Shown here in pieces: positions 1-8,765 of a stretch of DNA of 64,000 nucleotides. Position 1 is the stretch's first letter, and each line of letters starts with the position of its first letter. The stretch is from NCBI GenBank assembly GCA_964501785.1, contig CAZCUD010000019.1:1-64000 (forward strand), given 5' to 3'. Under the pieces are notes generated by a model. That model did not search any database. It was given only the letters and a program-made list of their open reading frames with translations, and had not been told where the DNA came from. The DNA comes from DATBSK01 sp964501785. GTDB taxonomy: Bacteria > Actinomycetota > Acidimicrobiia > IMCC26256 > PALSA-555. Both the position numbers and the translations under genes were made by a program.

Positions 1-748
1 CGAGGTCGTCGGTCTGCGCCTCGATCGCGCGCCGCAGCGCGGCGCCCGCGTCGGTCGCGACGCCGTCGTCGTCCACGAGCCCGCGGGCGACGAGGCGCGC
101 TCGTGCGGCCATCCACTCGTCGTCGGTCCATCCGCGCGCCTGCTGGATCCACTCGCGCGTGAACGCGCCGATGCCGACCATCAGCACCTGCGACTCGCAG
201 CCGCCGATGCCGTTGGTCGCGAGCACTGCCAGGTGCGCATCGCCACGGTCCTCGCGCAACGTCGTGGTCGCCTGCCAGAGCGCGAGGTGCGGCGCCTCCG
301 GGACCGGCAGCGCTCGGTTCGCCGCGCCGAGCGGACGACCCGCCTCGACGCACGCGTCGGCGAGCGCCTGCGCGAGCTCGGCGGCGCGCGCCATGTCGGT
401 CGAGGCGCACACGTCGTCACCGAGCACCCGTCGCATCGTCGCGTCCACACCGGCGAGTCGTGCTGCCAGCGCGTCCTCGGGCGTCGCACGAGTCCACACG
501 TCGGGCACGGCGCGCGCCACGAAGTGCGGGGCGAACCCGTAGAACGTCGCCGTCACGACCGCGGCACCGATGGGCCCGAGCGGGGCGGCCCGCCCGGCGA
601 AGTAGCCGCGCCAGAACCCCCGCAGCCCGGCGTCCTCGAAGGCCTCCCGCGCCTCCGGCGAGAAGTACGTCACCGCGTGGTACGGGTTCAGCCCCCGCGC
701 GAGCCGCTGCGCGTCGCCGGCTCGCGCCGAGGCGGACGACGACGTCAC
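1..748 (-). CDS. SCO6745-family protein (3' end outside window)
   Basis: The minus strand stays open from a GTG at 748 to the window edge, about 249 residues, so the C-terminus is missing. Near residue 21 it carries the block NPYHAVTYFSPEAREAF, followed by GLRGFWRGYFAGRAAPLGP, which is the N-terminal signature I know from the actinobacterial SCO6745 family (usually somewhat under 300 residues, biochemical role unknown). A later TREWIQQARGWTDDEW segment looks like the winged-helix-like C-terminal part. The GTG overlaps the TGA of the upstream LLM oxidoreductase gene (GTGA at 745-748), so the two are probably translationally coupled. Family call is firm; no function is claimed. Confidence 0.78.
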   Translation of the reverse strand, partial: MTSSSASARAGDAQRLARGLNPYHAVTYFSPEAREAFEDAGLRGFWRGYFAGRAAPLGPIGAAVVTATFYGFAPHFVARAVPDVWTRATPEDALAARLAGVDATMRRVLGDDVCASTDMARAAELAQALADACVEAGRPLGAANRALPVPEAPHLALWQATTTLREDRGDAHLAVLATNGIGGCESQVLMVGIGAFTREWIQQARGWTDDEWMAARARLVARGLVDDDGVATDAGAALRRAIEAQTDDL

Positions 749-1878
749 GCCGAGCGCTCCCGGAAGTGCGGGATGACGTGCTCGCCCCACTGGCGGATGG
801 TCTCGAGGCACGCCTCCTGGGGCACGGTGCCCATCTGGATCAGGCACATGATCTCGTCGGCGCCGGCCTCCTCGAGGCGCTCGACGTAGGCGATGGCGTC
901 CTGCCAGGTGCCGTACGCGTGCTCGACGTTGAACGTGGCCGTCGTGTTGGGACCGATCGGGATCTCGGCCTCGTGCAGCCGTGCGATCACCTCGTCCTCG
1001 GCCCGCTTCATCTCCGCGACCTGGTCGGCACCGTCGTCACCTGCATCGGGCTCGGGCCCGCCGCCGTACCAGTGCGCGAGCGACTGGGCGAAGAAGCGCT
1101 GCCCCCGCGCCCCCACCTGGAGGGCTGCGGCGCCATCGTCGAGGACGATCGTGGGGCACAGCGCGGCGAAGTGGTCGTTGACCTCGGACGACACGAACCG
1201 CTTCTTCGTGCGGTCACGGATGGTCTCGTCGTAGATCCGCCGCAGCTCGGCGACGTCGTCGGGCCCGGAGAACCCGAGGACGAGCGACCCGATGCCGTAC
1301 TCGGCCGCCAACGCCACCGTGTCCTGCTTCGTGCACGCCAGATAGAGAGGAGGGTGCGGCATCTGCACCGGCCTCGGCAGGATCGGGTGGTCGCCCACCT
1401 GGAGCAGCTCGCCGTGCCAGTGGAACCCCTCGCCGTCCTCGCCGCGCCACATCGTGCCGATCATGCGCAGCGCCTCTTCGACCTCGGCGTAGGTGCGGTC
1501 GGGGTCGACGCCCATCGCCGACATCTCCTGGAGCGTGGCGCCCCGCCCGGCGCCGAGGTCGAGGCGGCCGCCCGAGAGCACGTCGAGCATCGCGGCGCGC
1601 TCTGCCACCCGGATCGGGTGGTTGTAGTTGAACGGCATGCAGACCACGCCGTGACCGATGCGGATCCGCGACGTCTTCGCCGCCACCCAGGTGAGGAACA
1701 CCTCGGGCGCGCTCATGTGGGCGTACCACTTCAGGCAGTGGTGCTCGACCGCCCACACCCGGTCGAAGCCCATCTCCTCGGCGAGGACGGCCTGCTCGAC
1801 GCAGTCGTGGATGACCCGGCGCTCCCCCGCCGACGTCCCGTCGGCGACCTGTGCCTCGAAGATCATCGAGAACTGCAC
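745..1878 (-). CDS. LLM class flavin-dependent oxidoreductase
   Basis: 377 residues, the usual size for a luciferase-like monooxygenase (bacterial luciferase TIM-barrel fold). Visible family features are the first strand MQFSMIFEAQV, VWAVEHHCLKWYAHMSAPEVFL around residues 40-62, RIRIGHGVVCMPFNYNHP around 72-90, and GGRLDLGAGRG around 105. Members use FMN or F420 to reduce or oxygenate small organic substrates; the sequence does not tell which cofactor applies. It is followed by the SCO6745-family gene with a 4-base overlap. A second LLM protein lies at 44137-45243. The substrate is unknown. Confidence 0.85.
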   Translation of the reverse strand: MQFSMIFEAQVADGTSAGERRVIHDCVEQAVLAEEMGFDRVWAVEHHCLKWYAHMSAPEVFLTWVAAKTSRIRIGHGVVCMPFNYNHPIRVAERAAMLDVLSGGRLDLGAGRGATLQEMSAMGVDPDRTYAEVEEALRMIGTMWRGEDGEGFHWHGELLQVGDHPILPRPVQMPHPPLYLACTKQDTVALAAEYGIGSLVLGFSGPDDVAELRRIYDETIRDRTKKRFVSSEVNDHFAALCPTIVLDDGAAALQVGARGQRFFAQSLAHWYGGGPEPDAGDDGADQVAEMKRAEDEVIARLHEAEIPIGPNTTATFNVEHAYGTWQDAIAYVERLEEAGADEIMCLIQMGTVPQEACLETIRQWGEHVIPHFRERSA

Positions 1879-1916
1879 GCGCGCAGGTTACGACGCGGCC
1901 CGGTTAGCCTGCCCCG

Positions 1917-4061
1917 ATGCTGCGGGGGCGGAAGCGGACGCTCATCGGCGTGCTGGTGACCGGCGCGCTCGTCGCCGCCGCACTCGCGATCCCGACGACG
2001 AGCGGCGCATCCGTCGACACGTCCGCACCGACGAGCCGCGTCCGTGCGGAACCGGTGAAGCAGACCGCCGACTGCCTCTACAACAGCATGCAGCAGATCA
2101 ACGGCTCTCCCTACCCCGACGCGTTCCCGTTCGGCGGGGTCGGCCTCGCCATCCCCGTGCACATCGGCGAGGCCGCCGAGGTGAAGATCCTCTGCGACGC
2201 CGTGCCGGAGTCGGGGTTCAAGTTCAAGGGCACCGACAAGACCGAGCTCGACACCGCGTTCGGGAAGATGACGATCAAGGGCAAGACCCTGACGCTCCAG
2301 CCACGCACGGACGCGCGAGGCGACACCGAGCTGCTCCTCGTGGCCGCCGATCCCAACGTCGACATCTGGCCCAACTTCAGCCTGCCGAAGCAGTTCAAGG
2401 ACGGACTGAAGCTCAAGCTGAAGGTGGCGCCCTACAAGGTGTTCGGCTTCGGCGACTCGTGGACCGCCGGCTTCGGCTTCTACGGCGACGGCAACCCGAT
2501 GCCGGTCACCGACCTACCGTTGTGTCGACCCGGCTCGGGCAAGCTGAACGACCGCTGCTCGTCGAACGGCTACTGGAACGGCTTCGACGGCCAGACCGCG
2601 GGCCTGCGCTTCGCCGCCGACTACGGCTACGGCAACAACATCTCCTGGGCCGCGCAGGTCGCCCACGAGGTGATCGCCAAGACCGGCGGCGAGTTCAAGA
2701 ACATCGCGGTCTCGGGCGCGGAGCCGGTGAGCTTCCTCGACGGTGGGGCGCTCGCCGACCTCACGAAGCAGCTCGTCGACGCCGACCCCGACCTGACGCT
2801 GCTGACCATCGGCGGTAACCCGATGCTCGGCGACGTCCTCTTCTCCCTCAAGGACTGCGAGAACGACCGCAAGAACGGCGCCGACGCGCTGCGCCGCTGC
2901 GCCGAGGGACTGATGAAGGGCCGCTACCAGGTGCCGCAGCGCCTGAAGGCCCTGTACACGAAGCTGCTGAAGCCCGTGCACAACAACGTCGTGGTCGTGA
3001 GCTACGCCGACCTGATTGTGCCGTACGTCCCGCTCAACAACTACTCGTTCAGCGAGTGGCGCGCGTTCGGGGACGCGCTCAACAACACGATCGCGGCGAC
3101 GGTCCAGGACACCAGGCAGAGCGTCGGCGCGGAGGCCGCGGCCCGCCTGCACCTCGTCGACCCCGTGCGGGTCGTCTCCGGCGCGGCGCAGAACGACGGG
3201 CCGGTCGAGTGCCTGCGCGGGAGCACGACGTTCCGCGCCAACGGATCGTCGGTGCTCGCCGACATCGTCCAGTCCGACCTCTCCATCTCCAACCCCAACC
3301 GGTTCTGCGGGCTCGGCGCGCAGTACAAGGACGGGTCGACCTACAAGGACGCCGGCAAGAACCCGTGGTTCAACAGCCAGGACCTCGGCACCCATCTCAC
3401 GCGCACGGGCAACTCGCAGATCGCACAGGCCGCGCTCGCGGTCATTCGCGCCGACGGCATCCTCCCCTCGCCACCCAAGAGCACCCCCCGAGACGTGCTC
3501 GCGACCGAGACGTACGACGTCGACGACCTGCCCGACGACGTGCCGGTGCCCGACCCCGCGCCCGCGCCCGGCCCGGAGCCCACCCCGGACCCCGACCCGA
3601 CTCCCGAGCCGACTCCCGAGCCGACGCCCGACCCCACCCCCGACCCGACGCCGGAGCCAGCTCCCGACCCTGAACCGCAGCCGGCGCCGGTGGAGCCCAA
3701 CCGCTGCACCGCGATCGTCGCCAACAGCACGCCGGTACCGGTCGTGCTCGAGGAGGCGCACGACGGCAAGGGCGACCGGTGGGCGCCCGCGCTCCCGGCC
3801 GACCGCACGATCCCGCCCGGCACGAGCCTCCAGCTGTCCACCGAGGACCCGCCGCCCGGCGCATGCCGCATCGAGCTGCGCGTGCGCGTGAACCAGCGCG
3901 GCAACGGCGACCCCGAGGCGGCGATCGTCACCAGCCTGGGAGCCGCCGCTCCCCAGGTGACCTGCGAGCCGACGTCCGGCGAGATCGTCTGCGACCAACC
4001 CCAGCCGCCCGCCGTCGACGGCTCCGCGCTCACCGCGGTCTTCGAGCTGCGATTCGCGTAG
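1917..4061 (+). CDS. Secreted SGNH/GDSL hydrolase with proline-rich linker
   Basis: 714 residues. Residues 1-30 form a signal peptide (RGRKR, hydrophobic stretch, AIPTTSGAS). The SGNH core begins at GFGDSWTAGFG (block I, nucleophile Ser at about 181), then IAVSGAEP (block II), TIGGNP (block III, where the usual G-x-N-D reads G-G-N-P) and DLGTHLTRTGNSQIA (block V D-x-x-H, His at about 490). A Pro/Asp/Glu/Thr linker of the PDPTPEPTPE type spans about 540-600, leading to a C-terminal domain of about 110 residues with paired Cys. The likely role is an extracellular esterase or lipase held out by the linker. The substrate is unknown. Confidence 0.82.
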   Translation: MLRGRKRTLIGVLVTGALVAAALAIPTTSGASVDTSAPTSRVRAEPVKQTADCLYNSMQQINGSPYPDAFPFGGVGLAIPVHIGEAAEVKILCDAVPESGFKFKGTDKTELDTAFGKMTIKGKTLTLQPRTDARGDTELLLVAADPNVDIWPNFSLPKQFKDGLKLKLKVAPYKVFGFGDSWTAGFGFYGDGNPMPVTDLPLCRPGSGKLNDRCSSNGYWNGFDGQTAGLRFAADYGYGNNISWAAQVAHEVIAKTGGEFKNIAVSGAEPVSFLDGGALADLTKQLVDADPDLTLLTIGGNPMLGDVLFSLKDCENDRKNGADALRRCAEGLMKGRYQVPQRLKALYTKLLKPVHNNVVVVSYADLIVPYVPLNNYSFSEWRAFGDALNNTIAATVQDTRQSVGAEAAARLHLVDPVRVVSGAAQNDGPVECLRGSTTFRANGSSVLADIVQSDLSISNPNRFCGLGAQYKDGSTYKDAGKNPWFNSQDLGTHLTRTGNSQIAQAALAVIRADGILPSPPKSTPRDVLATETYDVDDLPDDVPVPDPAPAPGPEPTPDPDPTPEPTPEPTPDPTPDPTPEPAPDPEPQPAPVEPNRCTAIVANSTPVPVVLEEAHDGKGDRWAPALPADRTIPPGTSLQLSTEDPPPGACRIELRVRVNQRGNGDPEAAIVTSLGAAAPQVTCEPTSGEIVCDQPQPPAVDGSALTAVFELRFA

Positions 4062-4128
4062 CCCGCTCGCAAGCGGTGCACGCGGGGCGTCCACGACGGG
4101 CCGCGAACCCGTCGGTAGCCTCACTCGC

Positions 4129-5487
4129 ATGACACCTCCGCGGATCAGTCGACGCGCGCTGCTCGGCACCTCGGGCGCGATCGGTGCGGGCGCGCTGCTC
4201 GGCATCCCGACGCTCGGCCGACTCGCCGGTGCGCAGACCGACGGCGTGCTCCAGGTGGGGCCGGGCACGACGATGATCAACCCGTTCTCCGCGCCCGACA
4301 TCAACTTCCAGATGCAGTTTGCGCTGGGCGCGTCGGGCCAGGGGACGGCCGAGTACGGCGAGGTGGCCACGGTCCTCGACCGGATCGACGCCGCCGGCGC
4401 CACCTACGACTCTGTCTACGACGAGTTCGTGGCGATGTCGCGCCTGCTGCGGGAGAAGGCCGAGGCCAGCGAGGAGGCCGGGCACCGGGTCAGCGCCCGC
4501 CAGCAGTACCTGCGGGCCGCGCGCTACCTGACGCCTCCCCTCTTCTTCGTGCTCGCGACGAGCGAGCCGACCAAGGAGCGCCTGGCGACGACGTACCGGG
4601 AGATGACCGACCTGTGGGAGCGGGCCGGGAAGCTCTTCCGCCCGTCGATCGAGCCGGTGCGCATCCCCTACGAGAAGTCGTCGATGCCCGGATGGTTCGT
4701 GAGCCCGCCCGGCGCCGACGGCTCACCGCGCCCGACGATCATCCTCAACAACGGCAACGACGCGCAGGCGATCGACATCTACGCGTACGGCGGGCTCGCG
4801 GCCACCGAGCGAGGGTGGAACGCGCTGATCTTCGACGGCCCCGGCCAGGGCGGGATGATGTTCCTGCGGGACATCCCGTTCCGTCCCGACTGGAACGAGG
4901 TGGTGACGCCGGTCGTCGACTTCGTGCTCGACCGCAGCGACGTCGACACCGACAAGGTCGGGATCATCGGCTGGAGCCAGGGCGGCATCCTCGTCGCGCA
5001 GGCGATGACGAAGGAGCACCGGCTCGCCGCGGCCGTGTTCGACCCCGGCGTCCACGACATGCTGGCCGCGTTCGCCGGGATCCCCCAGGACTTCATCGAG
5101 ATGGTCGACCGGGGCGAGAAGGAGGCGATCAACCAGGAGTGGGACTCGGTGTTCCCCACCCTCCCGATCAGCACGCAAGCGCAGTACACCAAGTCGACGT
5201 ACCCGTTCGGGCAGGACAACTTCTACGACACGATCAAGGCGATCCAGCAGTACACGCTGACGCCCGAGCAGATCAGAACGATCGACACGCCGTCGCTCGT
5301 CGTCGGCTACGAGGACGAGTCGGCGTTCCCCGGCCAGGCCGAGGTCGTCTACGACGAGCTGAAGGTGAAGCCGAAGCGGCTCCACCACTTCACCTCGGCC
5401 GAGGGCTCGCAGTACCACGACGCCCCCATGGCCCCTCAGGTGCGCAACGAAGCCGTCTTCGACTTCTTCGAGGACGTCCTCGGCTGA
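4129..5487 (+). CDS. Tat-exported alpha/beta hydrolase
   Basis: 452 residues. The N-terminus ISRRALLGTSGAIGAGALLG is a twin-arginine signal (S-R-R-A-L) with a cleavage region near LAGAQ. A helical segment (about 45-150) precedes the catalytic domain, as in the 2,6-dihydroxypseudooxynicotine hydrolase-like and acyl-peptidase-like branch. The nucleophile elbow is GWSQGG at about residue 283 (Ser), with strands PTIILNNGNDAQ and GWNALIFDGPGQGG just before it. Acid residue and the terminal His (SQYHDAP) are in the expected order. It follows the SGNH hydrolase by 67 bases on the same strand, so both may be secreted scavenging enzymes. Confidence 0.82.
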   Translation: MTPPRISRRALLGTSGAIGAGALLGIPTLGRLAGAQTDGVLQVGPGTTMINPFSAPDINFQMQFALGASGQGTAEYGEVATVLDRIDAAGATYDSVYDEFVAMSRLLREKAEASEEAGHRVSARQQYLRAARYLTPPLFFVLATSEPTKERLATTYREMTDLWERAGKLFRPSIEPVRIPYEKSSMPGWFVSPPGADGSPRPTIILNNGNDAQAIDIYAYGGLAATERGWNALIFDGPGQGGMMFLRDIPFRPDWNEVVTPVVDFVLDRSDVDTDKVGIIGWSQGGILVAQAMTKEHRLAAAVFDPGVHDMLAAFAGIPQDFIEMVDRGEKEAINQEWDSVFPTLPISTQAQYTKSTYPFGQDNFYDTIKAIQQYTLTPEQIRTIDTPSLVVGYEDESAFPGQAEVVYDELKVKPKRLHHFTSAEGSQYHDAPMAPQVRNEAVFDFFEDVLG

Positions 5488-5512
5488 TCACGGCGCCCGC
5501 CGGCGCCACGTC

Positions 5513-6106
5513 TCAGCAGGGCGCGTAGACGTAGGGCGAGCTCGTGTTGAGCGCGTTGGCGATCGTGTCCATGTAGGTGTTGATGCACGCGATCGTCGCG
5601 TCGAGGCGCTGGGTGAGCGCGGCGATGTCGGCGTCGGTGGCGCCGCCGGCCTGCGCGGCGGTGAGCGCGTCGGCGGTGACGCGCAGGTCGGCGACCTGCG
5701 CGTCCAGCGTGTCCACGTCCCCGGCCGCCGACTGGCTCGTGCTGCTCGCGGTGGCCGTCACCGGCATGGCGTCGACCTGGTCCTCGAGATCGCTGACGCG
5801 GTTCCAGAGCACGGCCGTCATCGTCCCCAGCAGGATCACGAGCAGGATCGCGCCCGCCCCGAGGATCGCGGCCAGGATCGACGTGCCACTGCGCTTGGTC
5901 GGCTTCGCCACCTTCATTCCCTTCGGGCCCTTGGCCGTCGGCTTCGGCTTGGCGGAACCCGCGGCGGCCTTCGGCTCGGCCTCGGGCGGCGGTGCGGTCC
6001 ACGTGACCGGCCGGGTGGTGAGGTCGATCTCGTCCTCGGTGGCGTGGGGGTCGACGACCCGGCTCACCGCGTCGAGCGCGTCGGCAGTCGCAGTCTTCTC
6101 GGCCAT
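5513..6106 (-). CDS. Hypothetical single-pass membrane protein with coiled coil
   Basis: 197 residues; I do not recognise a family. It has a Lys/Pro/Ala-rich cytoplasmic N-terminus (about 1-72), one transmembrane helix ILAAILGAGAILLVILLG (about 75-95), then a heptad-like region VWNRVSDLEDQVDAM to about 165, and a short tail ending YVYAPC with a Cys near the end. This looks like a small membrane-anchored extracellular coiled coil. It runs convergent to the Tat hydrolase gene and divergent from the methyltransferase gene. Confidence 0.6.
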   Translation of the reverse strand: MAEKTATADALDAVSRVVDPHATEDEIDLTTRPVTWTAPPPEAEPKAAAGSAKPKPTAKGPKGMKVAKPTKRSGTSILAAILGAGAILLVILLGTMTAVLWNRVSDLEDQVDAMPVTATASSTSQSAAGDVDTLDAQVADLRVTADALTAAQAGGATDADIAALTQRLDATIACINTYMDTIANALNTSSPYVYAPC

Positions 6107-6244
6107 CCCCAGCCCCGTCCTCGTCTCTGGTGGCCAGCCCCCTGACCAACGCCAGCCACGTTAGGCGCTCCAGCCACACGGGAGCAGGCTGCGGGGGCTC
6201 GGTACGCTGCCGTTGGGCGGCGGGCCCGGAGAAGGGCGGACGCG

Positions 6245-7051
6245 ATGACGATCCCCTCCTATGTCATCCGAGGCGGGCTCGAGGGCCGCGAGCGCCTGCG
6301 GGTGCTGTGCCGGGTGATGTGGCCGACCACGAGCCGGCTCTTCGACGCGATCGGCATCCCCGAGGACGCCCGCTGCCTCGACCTCGGCTGCGGCAGCGGC
6401 GACGTGACCCTGGAGCTCGCCCGGCTCGCACCGAAGGGGCGCGCCGTGGGCACCGACCTCGACGCCGAGAAGATCGAGCTCGCCCGTGCCGACGCGGCGC
6501 AGGCGGGCATCGCCAACGTCGAGTTCACCGTCGACGACGTGATGCAGCCGCCCACCGACGGACGCCTCTTCGACGTGATCTACGTGCGCTTCCTGCTCAC
6601 GCACCTCCCCGACCCCGCTGCTGCGCTCGCGTGCATCCGATCGCGCCTCGCGCCCGGCGGCGTCGTGATCGTGGAGGACATCGACTTCACCGGGCACTTC
6701 TGTCACCCGTCCAACGACTCGTTCTGGCGCTACGTGGAGTGGTACTCGCAGGCGGTGCAGTCGCGCGGTGCCGACCCCAACATCGGTCCCCGGCTGCCCG
6801 GCCTGCTGCGTGACGTCGGCCTCGTCGAGGTGGGGGTCAACGTCGTGCAGCCGGCGGGGATGACGGGCGAGGTGAAGCTCATCACCCCGATCACGTTGGA
6901 GGCGATCGCCGACGCGGTGCTCCAGGCCGAGATCGCCTCCCCCGACGAGCTCGCCGCGACCGTGGACGACCTCTACTCCTTCGCCGACGACGACGCCACG
7001 TTCATGAGCCTCCCCCGCATCGTGCAGGCGTGGGGCCGAGCCGAGGGCTGA
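6245..7051 (+). CDS. Class I SAM-dependent methyltransferase
   Basis: 268 residues. Motif I is CLDLGCGSGDVTLELA at about 42-57, the acidic loop is GTDLDAEKIELAR, motif II/III FDVIYVRFLLTHLPDP at about 114-129, and the post-motif LAPGGVVIVEDIDF at about 137-150, all as expected for a Rossmann-fold methyltransferase of the UbiE/Methyltransf_11 type. The substrate cannot be inferred; the genes around it do not form an obvious pathway. Confidence 0.82.
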   Translation: MTIPSYVIRGGLEGRERLRVLCRVMWPTTSRLFDAIGIPEDARCLDLGCGSGDVTLELARLAPKGRAVGTDLDAEKIELARADAAQAGIANVEFTVDDVMQPPTDGRLFDVIYVRFLLTHLPDPAAALACIRSRLAPGGVVIVEDIDFTGHFCHPSNDSFWRYVEWYSQAVQSRGADPNIGPRLPGLLRDVGLVEVGVNVVQPAGMTGEVKLITPITLEAIADAVLQAEIASPDELAATVDDLYSFADDDATFMSLPRIVQAWGRAEG

Positions 7052-7085
7052 GGGGCACCGACATGGGCATCGCGGACGAGGAGTC

Positions 7086-7193
7086 GTGGTTCCGACGCCG
7101 GGGGGCACCGCTTCAGGCTGGCGCCGGCTGGTGATCCCCGGTCTGTTGGTCATCGCGGTAGTCGTGATCGTGATCACGTTGGCGACGCGCTGA
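7086..7193 (+). CDS. Possible 35-residue single-pass membrane peptide
   Basis: A GTG-initiated frame gives VVPTPGGTASGWRRL followed by an uninterrupted hydrophobic helix (IPGLLVIAVVVIVITLA) ending TR, a classic small membrane protein layout. There is no strong ribosome binding site, and the frame starts 35 bases after the methyltransferase stop, so this is only a candidate. Confidence 0.35.
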   Translation: MVPTPGGTASGWRRLVIPGLLVIAVVVIVITLATR

Positions 7194-7194
7194 C

Positions 7195-7278
7195 ATGGCC
7201 GGCGACATCCATTCCATCGTTCGTCCCGCACGGAAGACGGGCCGACCGCGACGAAGCGGGCGGCTCAGCCCAGCGTGA
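7195..7278 (+). pseudogene. Truncated duplicate of the 5' end of the gene at 8298
   Basis: A short frame MAGDIHSIVRP... stops after 27 codons. Bases 7201-7227 match bases 8304-8330 at 25 of 27 positions, and both differences are synonymous third-codon changes (CAT/CAC for His and GTT/GTG for Val). After the shared peptide GDIHSIVRP the similarity ends. It looks like a decayed or truncated paralogous start rather than a working gene, since it runs into the 3' end of the convergent gene at 7265. Confidence 0.5.
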
Positions 7279-8212
7279 TCGTGACCGGCGTGTAGGTGCC
7301 GCCCGTCACGTCGGCGTCCTGGGTCGCGCTCGTCGAGCCGTCGGTCGCGGTGACGACGAACGAGCCCGAGAAGTCGATCTCGCCGCTCAGGTCGACGACG
7401 AAGGTCGCGTTGCCGCTCCCGTCGGTCGTCCCGGGCGCGGGCGCCGGCGTGCCGGTGCACTCCGGGCACTGGAGGGAAACGGTCGCACCGCGCACCGGCA
7501 ACCCGCTCGCGTCACGGACGCTCACCTGGATGCCGGCCTCGTTGCCGCCGAGTGGGCCGGGCGGAGGCTGCGGGCCTTCCGGACCCTCGGAACCTTCCGG
7601 ACCTGCGGGACCTTCTGGCTCGGTCGGGTCATCGGTACCGGAAGGGCCGGGCGGAAGTGCCGCGGAATCGATGAAGAGCGACGCGTGCTCGAACGACGCG
7701 GGCGGCTCGTCGCGCCGGGCGTCGAAGTGCGCCAGCCCGCCCGTGGCGCTCGTCAGCGGCCGCACCGAGTACTCCACAGTGGCCGACGGCGCGTCGTAGA
7801 CCGGGTCGCGCAGCTCGACGACGAACGCGGCCTCGTCGGCGTGGCTCGAATCCGAGCCGTCGACGACCAGCGCCGCGTTGGGCGGGTCATCGGAGAACAG
7901 GTCGGTGGAGTCGACCAGGTCGCGGGTGCTCGTGGAGCCGGCGACGCGATCGGGCCGATCGGAGAAGTACGCGGTGCGCGGCGCGACCCCGTGGAGGACG
8001 AGCGTGGCATCGCCCGAGTCGCCCGCGGGCCGGTATTCGCCACCGGTCGCCTGCTGCACGAAGAGGACCGAGGGTAGTGCCTCCGAGGCGTCGTCGCCGT
8101 CGCTCACGAGAATCCCGACGGCGACGCCCACCCCGAGCGCGACGACGACTCCGAGCGCGACGAACAGTGATGTGCGGTTGATGGCTGCCTCCCCGACCTG
8201 CCGGCGCCCCAT
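7265..8212 (-). CDS. Membrane-anchored protein with collagen-like and Ig-like segments
   Basis: About 315 residues from the ATG at 8212. An N-terminal transmembrane anchor (LFVALGVVVALGVGVAVGILV) precedes an extracellular domain (LVLHGVAPRTAYFSDRPDRV) of unknown family, then a collagen-like Gly-Pro-rich stretch (EGPAGPEGSEGPEGPQPPPGP), then a C-terminal bacterial Ig-like domain with VRGATVSLQCPECTG. The start is uncertain: an upstream ATG exists at 8248, and a GGGGAGG motif sits just before codon ATC of INRTSLFVALG, where only a non-standard start would fit. Probably a cell-surface or periplasmic-face protein. Confidence 0.6.
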   Translation of the reverse strand: MGRRQVGEAAINRTSLFVALGVVVALGVGVAVGILVSDGDDASEALPSVLFVQQATGGEYRPAGDSGDATLVLHGVAPRTAYFSDRPDRVAGSTSTRDLVDSTDLFSDDPPNAALVVDGSDSSHADEAAFVVELRDPVYDAPSATVEYSVRPLTSATGGLAHFDARRDEPPASFEHASLFIDSAALPPGPSGTDDPTEPEGPAGPEGSEGPEGPQPPPGPLGGNEAGIQVSVRDASGLPVRGATVSLQCPECTGTPAPAPGTTDGSGNATFVVDLSGEIDFSGSFVVTATDGSTSATQDADVTGGTYTPVTITLG

Positions 8213-8297
8213 CGTAGGGATCGCGGTGGTGTGACCGGGCGCGCCCACCCACCAGACGGGCTAGAACCGGCACCGTGCAAATGCCCGGGCCAACGGC

Positions 8298-8735
8298 GTG
8301 AGCGGCGACATCCACTCCATCGTGCGTCCCACGCTCGAGGCCCGGCTCGAGAGCGGCGAGACGCTCACCGGCGTCCTCATGGCGACGCGACGCACGGCGT
8401 TCAGCGGCAAGCTGCTCGCGATCGGCGTCACCCCGAAGCGCGTGATCCTCCAGCCGCTGACCCGCAAGAACGAGCCCGACGGCGAGCCGATGTCGTTGAC
8501 GCTCGATCAGATCCGCTCCGCCTGGGCGGGCACCGCGGGGAGCGAGTGGTGGAACACCGAGTGGCCGGTCACCGACGCCGCGCTCACCATGCGCCTGAAG
8601 CTGCACGGCGGCGAGAAGATCACGCTCGGCATCATGCGCGGCGGCGACGGCTTGCTCGGCCGCCTCGGCGGCGGCGAGGCGCAGGAACAAGGCGTAGCGG
8701 CGTTGGCCGACTGGCTGCGCGGCGACGAGCGCTGA
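8298..8735 (+). CDS. Conserved hypothetical, PH-like cytosolic protein
   Basis: 145 residues from a GTG start. It lacks a signal peptide or membrane helix. The pattern of short beta strands (ETLTGVLMATRR, KLLAIGVTPKRVILQPL, MRLKLHGGEKITLGIMRGG) and a final helix (GVAALADWLRGDE) looks like a pleckstrin-homology-like or bPH fold, but I do not recognise the family. A 27-base piece of its 5' end is duplicated upstream at 7201-7227. Confidence 0.6.
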   Translation: MSGDIHSIVRPTLEARLESGETLTGVLMATRRTAFSGKLLAIGVTPKRVILQPLTRKNEPDGEPMSLTLDQIRSAWAGTAGSEWWNTEWPVTDAALTMRLKLHGGEKITLGIMRGGDGLLGRLGGGEAQEQGVAALADWLRGDER

Positions 8736-8765
8736 GCGGCACCCGGCGGCTGTCCGTCCGAAGCG

